A stretch of 64,000 nucleotides of DNA, taken from assembly GCF_037975245.1 (NCBI RefSeq), contig NC_092568.1, positions 28,082,501 to 28,146,500 on the forward strand. The letters run 5' to 3'. Source of the DNA: Apostichopus japonicus. Its lineage: Eukaryota; Echinodermata; Holothuroidea; Aspidochirotida; Stichopodidae. The notes under the pieces are model-generated. The model saw only the letters and a list, made by a program, of their open reading frames with translations. It was not told where the DNA came from and did no database searches. Both the position numbers and the translations under genes were made by a program. Positions 22,930 to 36,839 of this stretch are shown here, in pieces (the stretch's first letter is position 1; the number at the start of each line of letters is the position of its first letter).

Positions 22930-24400
22930 AGTCGATACAGTGGCGCGATGGCTTGGCGCACTGTACGAGCTGATGAGCGAGGCTCTCTTTTGCATCGGTG
23001 GTTCGAGTCCCCGGTGATGACGTCTTTTGCCGATTTTTTACATCGAGTGCCTACACGGGGAGCTGTAAGTATTAGTTAATCCACCTAATATCTCAGTCCA
23101 TACAGTGGCGCGATGGCTTGGCGCACTGTGCGAGCTGATGAGCGAGGCTCTCTTTTGCATCGGTGGTTCGAAGCCCGGGTGATGACGTCTTTTGCCGATC
23201 TTTTAAATCGAGTGCCTACACGGGGAGCTGTAAGTATTAGTTAATCCACCTAATATCTCAGTCCATACAGTGGCGCGATGGCTTGGCGCACTGTGCGAGC
23301 TGATGATCGAGACTCTCTTTTGCATCCGTGGTTCGAAGCCCGGGTGATGACGTCTTTTGCCGATCTTTTACAGCAAGTGCCTACACGGGGAGCTGTAAGT
23401 ATTAGTTAATCCACCTAATATCTCAGTCCATACAGTGGCGCGATGGCTTGGCGCACTGTGCGAGCTGATGATCGAGACTCTCTTTTGCATCCGTGGTTCG
23501 AACCCCTGGTGATGACGTCTTTTGCCGATCTTTTACAGCAAGTGCCTACACGGGGAGCTGTAAGTATTAGTTAATCCACCTAATATCTCAGTCCATACAG
23601 TGGCGCGATGGCTTGGCGCACTGTGCGAGCTGATGATCGAGACTCTCTTTTGCATCCGTGGTTCGAAACCCGGGTGATGACGTCTTTTGCCGATCTTTTA
23701 CAGCAAGTGCCTACACGGGGAGCTGTAAGTATTAGTTAATCCACCTAATATCTCAGTCCATACAGTGGCGCGATGGCTTGGCGCACTGTGCGAGCTGATG
23801 ATCGAGACTCTCTTTTGCATCGGTGGTTCGAAGCCCGGGTGATGACGTCTTTTGCCGATCTTTTACAGCAAGTGCCTACACGGGGAGCTGTAAGTATTGG
23901 TTAATCCACTTAATATCTCAGTCCATACAGTGGCGCGATGGCTTGGCGCACTGTGCGAGCTGATGATCGAGACTCTCTTTTGCATCCGTGGTTCGAGCCC
24001 CGGGTGATGACGTCTTTTGCCGATCTTTTACAGCAAGTGCCTTCACGGGGAGCTGTAAGTATTAGTTAATCCACCTAATATCTCAGTATATACAGTGGCG
24101 CGATGGCTTGGCGCACTGTGCGAGCTGATGATCGAGACTCTCTTTTGCATCCGTGGTTCGAAGCCCCGGGTGATGACGTCTTTTGCCGATCTTTTACAGC
24201 AAGTGCCTACACGGGGAGCTGTAAGTATTAGTTAATCCACCTTATATCTCAGTCCATACAGTGGCGCGATGGCTTGGCGCACTGTGCGAGCTGATGATCG
24301 AGACTCTCTTTTGCATCCGTGGTTCGAGCCCCGGGTGATGACGTCTTTTGCCGATCTTTTACAGCAAGTGCCTACACGGGGAGCTGTAAGTATTAGTTAA
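22930..24400 (+). repeat. 6.1-6.3 kb offset duplication, copy 2
   Basis: Partner of 16,634-18,270 with one ordinary monomer missing. G1 at 22,964 is preceded by the private CAGTCGATAC. AACCCCTGG, GAAACCC, TATTGGTT (23,895), TATATAC (24,087) and CACCTTATATC follow. This block of 165-bp copies sits as an island inside the 166-bp domain, as expected if an older segment was carried in by a large duplication. Confidence 0.85.
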
Positions 24401-26048
24401 TCCAGCTAATATCTCAGTCCATACAGTGGCGCGATGGCTTGGCGCACTGTGCGAGCTGATGATCGAGACTCTCTTTTGCATCCGTGGTTCGAAGCCCCGG
24501 GTGATGACGTCTTTTGCCGATCTTTTACAGCAAGTGCCTACACGGGGAGCTGTAAGTATTAGTTAATCCAGCTAATATCTCAGTCCATACAGTGGCGCGA
24601 TGGCTTGGCGCACTGTGCGAGCTGATGATCGAGACTCTCTTTTGCATCCGTGGTTCGAAGCCCCGGGTGATGACGTCTTTTGCCGATCTTTTACAGCAAG
24701 TGCCTACACGGGGAGCTGTAAGTATTAGTTAATCCACCTAATATCTCAGTCCATACAGTGGCGCGATGGCTTGGCGCACTGTGCGAGCTGATGATCGAGA
24801 CTCTCTTTTGCATCCGTGGTTCGAAGCCCCGGGTGATGACGTCTTTTGCCGATCTTTTACAGCAAGTGCCTACACGGGGAGCTGTAAGTATTAGTTAATC
24901 CAGCTAATATCTCAGTCCATACAGTGGCGCGATGGCTTGGCGCACTGTGCGAGCTGATGATCGAGACTCTCTTTTGCATCCGTGGTTCGAAGCCCCGGGT
25001 GATGACGTCTTTTGCCGATCTTTTACAGCAAGTGCCTACACGGGGAGCTGTAAGTATTAGTTAATCCAGCTAATATCTCAGTCCATACAGTGGCGCGATG
25101 GCTTGGCGCACTGTGCGAGCTGATGATCGAGACTCTCTTTTGCATCCGTGGTTCGAAGCCCCGGGTGATGACGTCTTTTGCCGATCTTTTACAGCAAGTG
25201 CCTACACGGGGAGCTGTAAGTATTAGTTAATCCAGCTAATATCTCAGTCCATACAGTGGCGCGATGGCTTGGCGCACTGTGCGAGCTGATGATCGAGACT
25301 CTCTTTTGCATCCGTGGTTCGAAGCCCCGGGTGATGACGTCTTTTGCCGATCTTTTACAGCAAGTGCCTACACGGGGAGCTGTAAGTATTAGTTAATCCA
25401 CCTAATATCTCAGTCCATACAGTGGCGCGATGGCTTGGCGCACTGTGCGAGCTGATGATCGAGACTCTCTTTTGCATCCGTGGTTCGAAGCCCCGGGTGA
25501 TGACGTCTTTTGCCGATCTTTTACAGCAAGTGCCTACACGGGGAGCTGTAAGTATTAGTTAATCCACCTAATATCTCAGTCCATACAGTGGCGCGATGGC
25601 TTGGCGCACTGTGCGAGCTGATGATCGAGACTCTCTTTTGCATCCGTGGTTCGAAGCCCGGGTGATGACGTCTTTTGCCGATCTTTTAGAGCAAGTGCCT
25701 ACACGGGGAGCTGTAAGTATTAGTTAATCCAGCTAATATCTCAGTCCATACAGTGGCGCGATGGCTTGGCGCACTGTGCGAGCTGATGATCGAGACTCTC
25801 TTTTGCATCCGTGGTTCGAAGCCCCGGGTGATGACGTCTTTTGCCGATCTTTTAGAGCAAGTGCCTACACGGGGAGCTGTAAGTATTAGTTAATCCACCT
25901 AATATCTCAGTCCATACAGTGGCGCGATGGCTTGGCGCACTGTGCGAGCTGATGATCGAGACTCTCTTTTGCATCCGTGGTTCGAAGCCCGGGTGATGAC
26001 GTCTTTTGCCGATCTTTTAGAGCAAGTGCCTACACGGGGAGCTGTAAG

Positions 26049-26530
26049 TATTGGTTAATCCACTTAATATCTCAGTCCATACAGTGGCGCGATGGCTTGG
26101 CGCACTGTGCGAGCTGATGATCGAGACTCTCTTTTGCATCCGTGGTTCGAGCCCCGGGTGATGACGTCTTTTGCCGATCTTTTAGAGCAAGTGCCTACAC
26201 GGGGAGCTGTAAGTATTAGTTAATCCACCTAATATCTCAGTATATACAGTGGCGCGATGGCTTGGCGCACTGTGCGAGCTGATGATCGAGACTCTCTTTT
26301 GCATCCGTGGTTCGAAGCCCCGGGTGATGACGTCTTTTGCCGATCTTTTACAGCAAGTGCCTACACGGGGAGCTGTAAGTATTAGTTAATCCACCTTATA
26401 TCTCAGTCCATACAGTGGCGCGATGGCTTGGCGCACTGTGCGAGCTGATGATCGAGACTCTCTTTTGCATCCGTGGTTCGAGCCCCGGGTGATGACGTCT
26501 TTTGCCGATCTTTTACAGCAAGTGCCTACA
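26049..26530 (+). repeat. Third copy of the TATTGGTT / TATATAC / CCTTATATC monomer trio
   Basis: The three-monomer signature at 17,764 and 23,895 occurs a third time here. TATTGGTT is at 26,049 and TATATAC at 26,241, each 2,154 bp after the second copy (13 monomers, nine net extra bases). The first monomer of the trio here also carries TTAGAGC, taken from its left neighbours, so local exchange followed the duplication. Confidence 0.8.
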
Positions 26531-29500
26531 CGGGGAGCTGTAAGTATTAGTTAATCCAGCTAATATCTCAGTCCATACAGTGGCGCGATGGCTTGGCGCA
26601 CTGTGCGAGCTGATGATCGAGACTCTCTTTTGCATCCGTGGTTCGAAGCCCCGGGTGATGACGTCTTTTGCCGATCTTTTACAGCAAGTGCCTACACGGG
26701 GAGCTGTAAGTATTAGTTAATCCAGCTAATATCTCAGTCCATACAGTGGCGCGATGGCTTGGCGCACTGTGCGAGCTGATGATCGAGACTCTCTTTTGCA
26801 TCCGTGGTTCGAAGCCCCGGGTGATGACGTCTTTTGCCGATCTTTTACAGCAAGTGCCTACACGGGGAGCTGTAAGTATTAGTTAATCCAGCTAATATCT
26901 CAGTCCATACAGTGGCGCGATGGCTTGGCGCACTGTGCGAGCTGATGATCGAGACTCTCTTTTGCATCCGTGGTTCGAAGCCCCGGGTGATGACGTCTTT
27001 TGCCGATCTTTTACAGCAAGTGCCTACACGGGGAGCTGTAAGTATTAGTTAATCCAGCTAATATCTCAGTCCATACAGTGGCGCGATGGCTTGGCGCACT
27101 GTGCGAGCTGATGATCGAGACTCTCTTTTGCATCCGTGGTTCGAAGCCCCGGGTGATGACGTCTTTTGCCGATCTTTTACAGCAAGTGCCTACACGGGGA
27201 GCTGTAAGTATTAGTTAATCCAGCTAATATCTCAGTCCATACAGTGGCGCGATGGCTTGGCGCACTGTGCGAGCTGATTATCGAGACTCTCTGTTGCATC
27301 CGTGGTTCGAAGCCCCGGGTGATGACGTCTTTTGCCGATCTTTTACAGCAAGTGCCTACACGGGGAGCTGTAAGTATTAGTTAATCCAGCTAATATCTCA
27401 GTCCATACAGTGGCGCGATGGCTTGGCGCACTGTGCGAGCTGATGATCGAGACTCTCTTTTGCATCCGTGGTTCGAAGCCCCGGGTGATGACGTCTTTTG
27501 CCGATCTTTTACAGCAAGTGCCTACACGGGGAGCTGTAAGTATTAGTTAATCCAGCTAATATCTCAGTCCATACAGTGGCGCGATGGCTTGGCGCACTGT
27601 GCGAGCTGATGATCGAGACTCTCTTTTGCATCCGTGGTTCGAAGCCCCGGGTGATGACGTCTTTTGCCGATCTTTTACAGCAAGTGCCTACACGGGGAGC
27701 TGTAAGTATTAGTTAATCCAGCTAATATCTCAGTCCATACAGTGGCGCGATGGCTTGGCGCACTGTGCGAGCTGATGATCGAGACTCTCTTTTGCATCCG
27801 TGGTTCGAAGCCCCGGGTGATGACGTCTTTTGCCGATCTTTTACAGCAAGTGCCTACACGGGGAGCTGTAAGTATTAGTTAATCCAGCTAATATCTCAGT
27901 CCATACAGTGGCGCGATGGCTTGGCGCACTGTGCGAGCTGATGATCGAGACTCTCTTTTGCATCCGTGGTTCGAAGCCCCGGGTGATGACGTCTTTTGCC
28001 GATCTTTTACAGCAAGTGCCTACACGGGGAGCTGTAAGTATTAGTTAATCCACCTAATATCTCAGTCCATACAGTGGCGCGATGGCTTGGCGCACTGTGC
28101 GAGCTGATGATCGAGACTCTCTTTTGCATCCGTGGTTCGAAGCCCCGGGTGATGACGTCTTTTGCCGATCTTTTACAGCAAGTGCCTACACGGGGAGCTG
28201 TAAGTATTAGTTAATCCAGCTAATATCTCAGTCCATACAGTGGCGCGATGGCTTGGCGCACTGTGCGAGCTGATGATCGAGACTCTCTTTTGCATCCGTG
28301 GTTCGAAGCCCCGGGTGATGACGTCTTTTGCCGATCTTTTACAGCAAGTGCCTACACGGGGAGCTGTAAGTATTAGTTAATCCAGCTAATATCTCAGTCC
28401 ATACAGTGGCGCGATGGCTTGGCGCACTGTGCGAGCTGATGATCGAGACTCTCTGTTGCATCCGTGGTTCGAAGCCCCGGGTGATGACGTCTTTTGCCGA
28501 TCTTTTACAGCAAGTGCCTACACGGGGAGCTGTAAGTATTAGTTAATCCAGCTAATATCTCAGTCCATACAGTGGCGCGATGGCTTGGCGCACTGTGCGA
28601 GCTGATGATCGAGACTCTCTTTTGCATCCGTGGTTCGAAGCCCCGGGTGATGACGTCTTTTGCCGATCTTTTACAGCAAGTGCCTACACGGGGAGCTGTA
28701 AGTATTAGTTAATCCAGCTAATATCTCAGTCCATACAGTGGCGCGATGGCTTGGCGCACTGTGCGAGCTGATGATCGAGACTCTCTTTTGCATCCGTGGT
28801 TCGAAGCCCCGGGTGATGACGTCTTTTGCCGATCTTTTACAGCAAGTGCCTACACGGGGAGCTGTAAGTATTAGTTAATCCAGCTAATATCTCAGTCCAT
28901 ACAGTGGCGCGATGGCTTGGCGCACTGTGCGAGCTGATGATCGAGACTCTCTTTTGCATCCGTGGTTCGAAGCCCCGGGTGATGACGTCTTTTGCCGATC
29001 TTTTACAGCAAGTGCCTACACGGGGAGCTGTAAGTATTAGTTAATCCAGCTAATATCTCAGTCCATACAGTGGCGCGATGGCTTGGCGCACTGTGCGAGC
29101 TGATGATCGAGACTCTCTTTTGCATCCGTGGTTCGAAGCCCCGGGTGATGACGTCTTTTGCCGATCTTTTACAGCAAGTGCCTACACGGGGAGCTGTAAG
29201 TATTAGTTAATCCAGCTAATATCTCAGTCCATACAGTGGCGCGATGGCTTGGCGCACTGTGCGAGCTGATGATCGAGACTCTCTTTTGCATCCGTGGTTC
29301 GAAGCCCCGGGTGATGACGTCTTTTGCCGATCTTTTACAGCAAGTGCCTACACGGGGAGCTGTAAGTATTAGTTAATCCACCTAATATCTCAGTCCATAC
29401 AGTGGCGCGATGGCTTGGCGCACTGTGCGAGCTGATGATCGAGACTCTCTTTTGCATCCGTGGTTCGAAGCCCCGGGTGATGACGTCTTTTGCCGATCTT

Positions 29501-32129
29501 TTACAGCAAGTGCCTACACGGGGAGCTGTAAGTATTAGTTAATCCAGCTAATATCTCAGTCCATACAGTGGCGCGATGGCTTGGCGCACTGTGCGAGCTG
29601 ATGATCGAGACTCTCTTTTGCATCCGTGGTTCGAAGCCCCGGGTGATGACGTCTTTTGCCGATCTTTTACAGCAGGTGCCTACACGGGGAGCTGTAAGTA
29701 TTAGTTAATCCAGCTAATATCTCAGTCCATACAGTGGCGCGATGGCTTGGCGCACTGTGCGAGCTGATGATCGAGACTCTCTTTTGCATCCGTGGTTCGA
29801 AGCCCCGGGTGATGACGTCTTTTGCCGATCTTTTACAGCAGGTGCCTACACGGGGAGCTGTAAGTATTAGTTAATCCAGCTAATATCTCAGTCCATACAG
29901 TGGCGCGATGGCTTGGCGCACTGTGCGAGCTGATGATCGAGACTCTCTTTTGCATCCGTGGTTCGAAGCCCCGGGTGATGACGTCTTTTGCCGATCTTTT
30001 ACAGCAAGTGCCTACACGGGGAGCTGTAAGTATTAGTTAATCCAGCTAATATCTCAGTCCATACAGTGGCGCGATGGCTTGGCGCACTGTGCGAGCTGAT
30101 GATCGAGACTCTCTTTTGCATCCGTGGTTCGAAGCCCCGGGTGATGACGTCTTTTGCCGATCTTTTACAGCAAGTGCCTACACGGGGAGCTGTAAGTATT
30201 AGTTAATCCAGCTAATATCTCAGTCCATACAGTGGCGCGATGGCTTGGCGCACTGTGCGAGCTGATGATCGAGACTCTCTGTTGCATCCGTGGTTCGAAG
30301 CCCCGGGTGATGACGTCTTTTGCCGATCTTTTACAGCAAGTGCCTACACGGGGAGCTGTAAGTATTAGTTAATCCAGCTAATATCTCAGTCCATACAGTG
30401 GCGCGATGGCTTGGCGCACTGTGCGAGCTGATGATCGAGACTCTCTGTTGCATCCGTGGTTCGAAGCCCCGGGTGATGACGTCTTTTGCCGATCTTTTAC
30501 AGCAAGTGCCTACACGGGGAGCTGTAAGTATTAGTTAATCCAGCTAATATCTCAGTCCATACAGTGGCGCGATGGCTTGGCGCACTGTGCGAGCTGATGA
30601 TCGAGACTCTCTTTTGCATCCGTGGTTCGAAGCCCCGGGTGATGACGTCTTTTGCCGATCTTTTACAGCAAGTGCCTACACGGGGAGCTGTAAGTATTAG
30701 TTAATCCAGCTAATATCTCAGTCCATACAGTGGCGCGATGGCTTGGCGCACTGTGCGAGCTGATGATCGAGACTCTCTTTTGCATCCGTGGTTCGAAGCC
30801 CCGGGTGATGACGTCTTTTGCCGATCTTTTACAGCAAGTGCCTACACGGGGAGCTGTAAGTATTAGTTAATCCAGCTAATATCTCAGTCCATACAGTGGC
30901 GCGATGGCTTGGCGCACTGTGCGAGCTGATGATCGAGACTCTCTTTTGCATCCGTGGTTCGAAGCCCCGGGTGATGACGTCTTTTGCCGATCTTTTACAG
31001 CAAGTGCCTACACGGGGAGCTGTAAGTATTAGTTAATCCACCTAATATCTCAGTCCATACAGTGGCGCGATGGCTTGGCGCACTGTGCGAGCTGATGATC
31101 GAGACTCTCTTTTGCATCCGTGGTTCGAAGCCCCGGGTGATGACGTCTTTTGCCGATCTTTTACAGCAAGTGCCTACACGGGGAGCTGTAAGTATTAGTT
31201 AATCCACCTAATATCTCAGTCCATACAGTGGCGCGATGGCTTGGCGCACTGTGCGAGCTGATGATCGAGACTCTCTTTTGCATCCGTGGTTCGAAGCCCC
31301 GGGTGATGACGTCTTTTGCCGATCTTTTACAGCAAGTGCCTACACGGGGAGCTGTAAGTATTAGTTAATCCAGCTAATATCTCAGTCCATACAGTGGCGC
31401 GATGGCTTGGCGCACTGTGCGAGCTGATGATCGAGACTCTCTTTTGCATCCGTGGTTCGAAGCCCCGGGTGATGACGTCTTTTGCCGATCTTTTACAGCA
31501 AGTGCCTACACGGGGAGCTGTAAGTATTAGTTAATCCAGCTAATATCTCAGTCCATACAGTGGCGCGATGGCTTGGCGCACTGTGCGAGCTGATGATCGA
31601 GACTCTCTTTTGCATCCGTGGTTCGAAGCCCCGGGTGATGACGTCTTTTGCCGATCTTTTACAGCAAGTGCCTACACGGGGAGCTGTAAGTATTAGTTAA
31701 TCCAGCTAATATCTCAGTCCATACAGTGGCGCGATGGCTTGGCGCACTGTGCGAGCTGATGATCGAGACTCTCTTTTGCATCCGTGGTTCGAAGCCCCGG
31801 GTGATGACGTCTTTTGCCGATCTTTTACAGCAAGTGCCTACACGGGGAGCTGTAAGTATTAGTTAATCCACCTAATATCTCAGTCCATACAGTGGCGCGA
31901 TGGCTTGGCGCACTGTGCGAGCTGATGATCGAGACTCTCTTTTGCATCCGTGGTTCGAAGCCCCGGGTGATGACGTCTTTTGCCGATCTTTTACAGCAAG
32001 TGCCTACACGGGGAGCTGTAAGTATTAGTTAATCCAGCTAATATCTCAGTCCATACAGTGGCGCGATGGCTTGGCGCACTGTGCGAGCTGATGATCGAGA
32101 CACTCTTTTGCATCCGTGGTTCGAAGCCC

Positions 32130-35100
32130 GGGTGATGACGTCTTTTGCCGATCTTTTAGAGCAAGTGCCTACACGGGGAGCTGTAAGTATTAGTTAATCC
32201 ACCTAATATCTCAGTCCATACAGTGGCGCGATGGCTTGGCGCACTGTGCGAGCTGATGATCGAGACTCTCTTTTGCATCCGTGGTTCGAAGCCCCGGGTG
32301 ATGACGTCTTTTGCCGATCTTTTAGAGCAAGTGCCTACACGGGGAGCTGTAAGTATTAGTTAATCCAGCTAATATCTCAGTCCATACAGTGGCGCGATGG
32401 CTTGGCGCACTGTGCGAGCTGATGATCGAGACTCTCTTTTGCATCCGTGGTTCGAAGCCCGGGTGATGACGTCTTTTGCCGATCTTTTAGAGCAAGTGCC
32501 TACACGGGGAGCTGTAAGTATTAGTTAATCCAGCTAATATCTCAGTCCATACAGTGGCGCGATGGCTTGGCGCACTGTGCGAGCTGATGATCGAGACTCT
32601 CTTTTGCATCCGTGGTTCGAAGCCCCGGGTGATGACGTCTTTTGCCGATCTTTTACAGCAAGTGCCTACACGGGGAGCTGTAAGTATTAGTTAATCCAGC
32701 TAATATCTCAGTCCATACAGTGGCGCGATGGCTTGGCGCACTGTGCGAGCTGATGATCGAGACTCTCTTTTGCATCCGTGGTTCGAAGCCCCGGGTGATG
32801 ACGTCTTTTGCCGATCTTTTACAGCAAGTGCCTACACGGGGAGCTGTAAGTATTAGTTAATCCAGCTAATATCTCAGTCCATACAGTGGCGCGATGGCTT
32901 GGCGCACTGTGCGAGCTGATGATCGAGACTCTCTTTTGCATCCGTGGTTCGAAGCCCCGGGTGATGACGTCTTTTGCCGATCTTTTACAGCAAGTGCCTA
33001 CACGGGGAGCTGTAAGTATTAGTTAATCCAGCTAATATCTCAGTCCATACAGTGGCGCGATGGCTTGGCGCACTGTGCGAGCTGATGATCGAGACTCTCT
33101 TTTGCATCCGTGGTTCGAAGCCCCGGGTGATGACGTCTTTTGCCGATCTTTTACAGCAAGTGCCTACACGGGGAGCTGTAAGTATTAGTTAATCCACCTA
33201 ATATCTCAGTCCATACAGTGGCGCGATGGCTTGGCGCACTGTGCGAGCTGATGATCGAGACTCTCTTTTGCATCCGTGGTTCGAAGCCCCGGGTGATGAC
33301 GTCTTTTGCCGATCTTTTACAGCAATTGCCTACACGGGGAGCTGTAAGTATTAGTTAATCCACCTAATATCTCAGTCCATACAGTGGCGCGATGGCTTGG
33401 CGCACTGTGCGAGCTGATGATCGAGACTCTCTTTTGCATCCGTGGTTCGAAGCCCCGGGTGATGACGTCTTTTGCCGATCTTTTACAGCAAGTGCCTACA
33501 CGGGGAGCTGTAAGTATTAGTTAATCCACCTAATATCTCAGTCCATACAGTGGCGCGATGGCTTGGCGCACTGTGCGAGCTGATGATCGAGACTCTCTTT
33601 TGCATCCGTGGTTCGAAGCCCCGGGTGATGACGTCTTTTGCCGATCTTTTACAGCAAGTGCCTACACGGGGAGCTGTAAGTATTAGTTAATCCACCTAAT
33701 ATCTCAGTCCATGCAGTGGCGCGATGGCTTGGCGCACTGTGCGAGCTGATGATCGAGACTCTCTTTTGCATCCGTGGTTCGAAGCCCCGGGTGATGACGT
33801 CTTTTGCCGATCTTTTACAGCAAGTGCCTACACGGGGAGCTGTAAGTATTAGTTAATCCACCTAATATCTCAGTCCATGCAGTGGCGCGATGGCTTGGCG
33901 CACTGTGCGAGCTGATGATCGAGACTCTCTTTTGCATCCGTGGTTCGAGCCCCGGGTGATGACGTCTTTTGCCGATCTTTTACAGCAAGTGCCTACACGG
34001 GGAGCTGTAAGTATTAGTTAATCCACCTAATATCTCAGTCCATACAGTGGCGCGATGGCTTGGCGCACTGTGCGAGCTGATGATCGAGACTCTCTTTTGC
34101 ATCCGTGGTTCGAAGCCCCGGGTGATGACGTCTTTTGCCGATCTTTTACAGCAAGTGCCTACACGGGGAGCTGTAAGTATTAGTTAATCCACCTAATATC
34201 TCAGTCCATACAGTGGCGCGATGGCTTGGCGCACTGTGCGAGCTGATGATCGAGACTCTCTTTTGCATCCGTGGTTCGAAGCCCCGGGTGATGACGTCTT
34301 TTGCCGATCTTTTACAGCAAGTGCCTACACGGGGAGCTGTAAGTATTAGTTAATCCACCTAATATCTCAGTCCATACAGTGGTGCGATGGCTTGGCGCAC
34401 TGTGCGAGCTGATGATCGAGACTCTCTTTTGCATCCGTGGTTCGAAGCCCCGGGTGATGACGTCTTTTGCCGATCTTTTACAGCAAGTGCCTACACTGGG
34501 AGGTGTAAGTATTAGTTAATCCACCTAATATCTCAGTCCATACAGTGGCGCGATGGCTTGGCGCACTGTGCGAGCTGATGATCGAGACTCCCTTTTGCAT
34601 CCGTGGTTCGAAGCCCCGGGTGATGACGTCTTTTGCCGATCTTTTACAGCAAGTGCCTACACGGGGAGCTGTAAGTATTAGTTAATCCACCTAATATCTC
34701 AGTCCATACAGTGGCGCGATGGCTTGGCGCACTGTGCGAGCTGATGATCGAGACTCCCTTTTGCATCCGTGGTTCGAAGCCCCGGGTGATGACGTCTTTT
34801 GCCGATCTTTTACAGCAAGTGCCTACACGGGGAGCTGTAAGTATTAGTTAATCCACCTAATATCTCAGTCCATACAGTGGCGCGATGGCTTGGCGCACTG
34901 TGCGAGCTGATGATCGAGACTCCCTTTTGCATCCGTGGTTCGAAGCCCCGGGTGATGACGTCTTTTGCCGATCTTTTACAGCAAGTGCCTACACGGGGAG
35001 CTGTAAGTATTAGTTAATCCACCTAATATCTCAGTCCATACAGTGGCGCGATGGCTTGGCGCACTGTGCGAGCTGATGATCGAGACTCTCTTTTGCATCC

Positions 35101-35340
35101 GTGGTTCGAAGCCCCGGGTGATGACGTCTTTTGCCGATCTTTTACAACAAGTGCCTACACGGGGAGCTGTAAGTATTAGTTAATCCACCTAATATCTCAG
35201 TCCATACAGTGGCGCGATGGCTTGGCGCACTGTGCGAGCTGATGATCGAGACTCTCTTTTGCATCCGTGGTTCGAAGCCCCGGGTGATGACGTCTTTTGC
35301 CGATCTTTTACAGCAAGTGCCTACACGGGGAGCTGTAAGT
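32130..35340 (+). repeat. 12.6-kb offset duplication, copy 2
   Basis: Partner of 19,700-22,900: TTAGAGC run from 32,156; CAGCAATTGCC 33,321; CCATGCAG 33,710; GTGCG 34,382; three CTCCCTTTT monomers (34,588-34,925). The offset is 12,435 bp at the left markers, 12,600 in the middle and 12,601 after a 165/166 switch, so whole-monomer and one-base indels followed the duplication. Private changes include CACTGGGAGGTG (34,495-34,506), the only change I see in the otherwise invariant donor/hairpin block of this region. Confidence 0.85.
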
Positions 35341-36839
35341 ATTAGTTAATCCACCTAATATCTCAGTCCATACAGTGGCGCGATGGCTTGGCGCACTGTG
35401 CGAGCTGATGATCGAGACTCTCTTTTGCTACCGTGGTTCGAAGCCCCGGGTGATGACGTCTTTTGCCGATCTTTTACAGCAAGTGCCTACACGGGGAGCT
35501 GTAAGTATTAGTTAATCCACCTAATATCTCAGTCCATACAGTGGCGCGATGGCTTGGCGCACTGTGCGAGCTGATGATCGAGACTCTCTTTTGCATCCGT
35601 GGTTCGAAGCCCCGGGTGATGACGTCTTTTGCCGATCTTTTACAGCAAGTGCCTACACGGGGAGCTGTAAGTATTAGTTAATCCAGCTAATATCTCAGTC
35701 CATACAGTGGCGCGATGGCTTTGCGCACTGTGCGAGCTGATGATCGAGACTCTCTTTTGCATCCGTGGTTCGAAGCCCCGGGTGATGACGTCTTTTGCCG
35801 ATCTTTTACAGCAAGTGCCTACACGGGGAGCTGTAAGTATTAGTTAATCCAGCTAATATCTCAGTCCATACAGTGGCGCGATGGCTTGGCGCACTGTGCG
35901 AGCTGATGATCGAGACTCTCTTTTGCATCCGTGGTTCGAAGCCCCGGGTGATGACGTCTTTTGCCGATCTTTTACAGCAAGTGCCTACACGGGGAGCTGT
36001 AAGTATTAGTTAATCCAGCTAATATCTCAGTCCATACAGTGGCGCGATGGCTTGGCGCACTGTGCGAGCTGATGATCGAGACTCTCTTTTGCATCCGTGG
36101 TTCGAAGCCCCGGGTGATGACGTCTTTTGCCGATCTTTTACAGCAAGTGCCTACACGGGGAGCTGTAAGTATTAGTTAATCCAGCTAATATCTCAGTCCA
36201 TACAGTGGCGCGATGGCTTGGCGCACTGTGCGAGCTGATGATCGAGACTCTCTTTTGCATCCGTGGTTCGAAGCCCCGGGTGATGACGTCTTTTGCCGAT
36301 CTTTTACAGCAAGTGCCTACACGGGGAGCTGTAAGTATTAGTTAATCCAGCTAATATCTCAGTCCATACAGTGGCGCGATGGCTTGGCGCACTGTTCGAG
36401 CTGATGATCGAGACTCTCTTTTGCATCCGTGGTTCGAAGCCCCGGGTGATGACGTCTTTTGCCGATCTTTTACAGCAAGTGCCTACACGGGGAGCTGTAA
36501 GTATTAGTTAATCCAGCTAATATCTCAGTCCATACAGTGGCGCGATGGCTTGGCGCACTGTGCGAGCTGATGATCGAGACTCTCTTTTGCATCCGTGGTT
36601 CGAAGCCCCGGGTGATGACGTCTTTTGCCGATCTTTTACAGCAAGTGCCTACACGGGGAGCTGTAAGTATTAGTTAATCCACCTAATATATCAGTCCATA
36701 CAGTGGCGCGATGGCTTGGCGCACTGTGCGAGCCGATGTTCGAGACTATCTTTTGCATCCGTGGTTCGAAGCCCGGGTGATGACGTCTTTTGCCGATCTT
36801 TTACAGCAAGTGCCTACACGGGGAGCTGTAAGTATTAGT

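Larger units (their letters stand above)
18021..36690 (+). repeat. Array domain 4: mostly 166-bp monomers (GAAGCCCCGGG type)
   Basis: About 113 monomers. Most have one added C beside the B-box-like motif, giving a 166-bp period, and many have AATCCAGCTAA for AATCCACCTAA. Copies are very similar, especially between 26,530 and 32,050. Minor variants mark sub-runs: TTAGAGC (19,721-20,060; 25,686-26,190; 32,156-32,490), CTGTTGC (27,291; 28,453; 30,278; 30,444), CAGCAGGTGCC (two neighbours at 29,673 and 29,839) and CTCCCTTTT. An island of older 165-bp types lies at 22,930-24,400. No gene is present. Confidence 0.9.

Noticed and set aside
19700-35340. Higher-order copies as assembly artefacts
   Set aside because: Copies carry private substitutions and whole-monomer gains or losses, unlike a duplicated contig. 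Read-level confirmation is still the decisive test.
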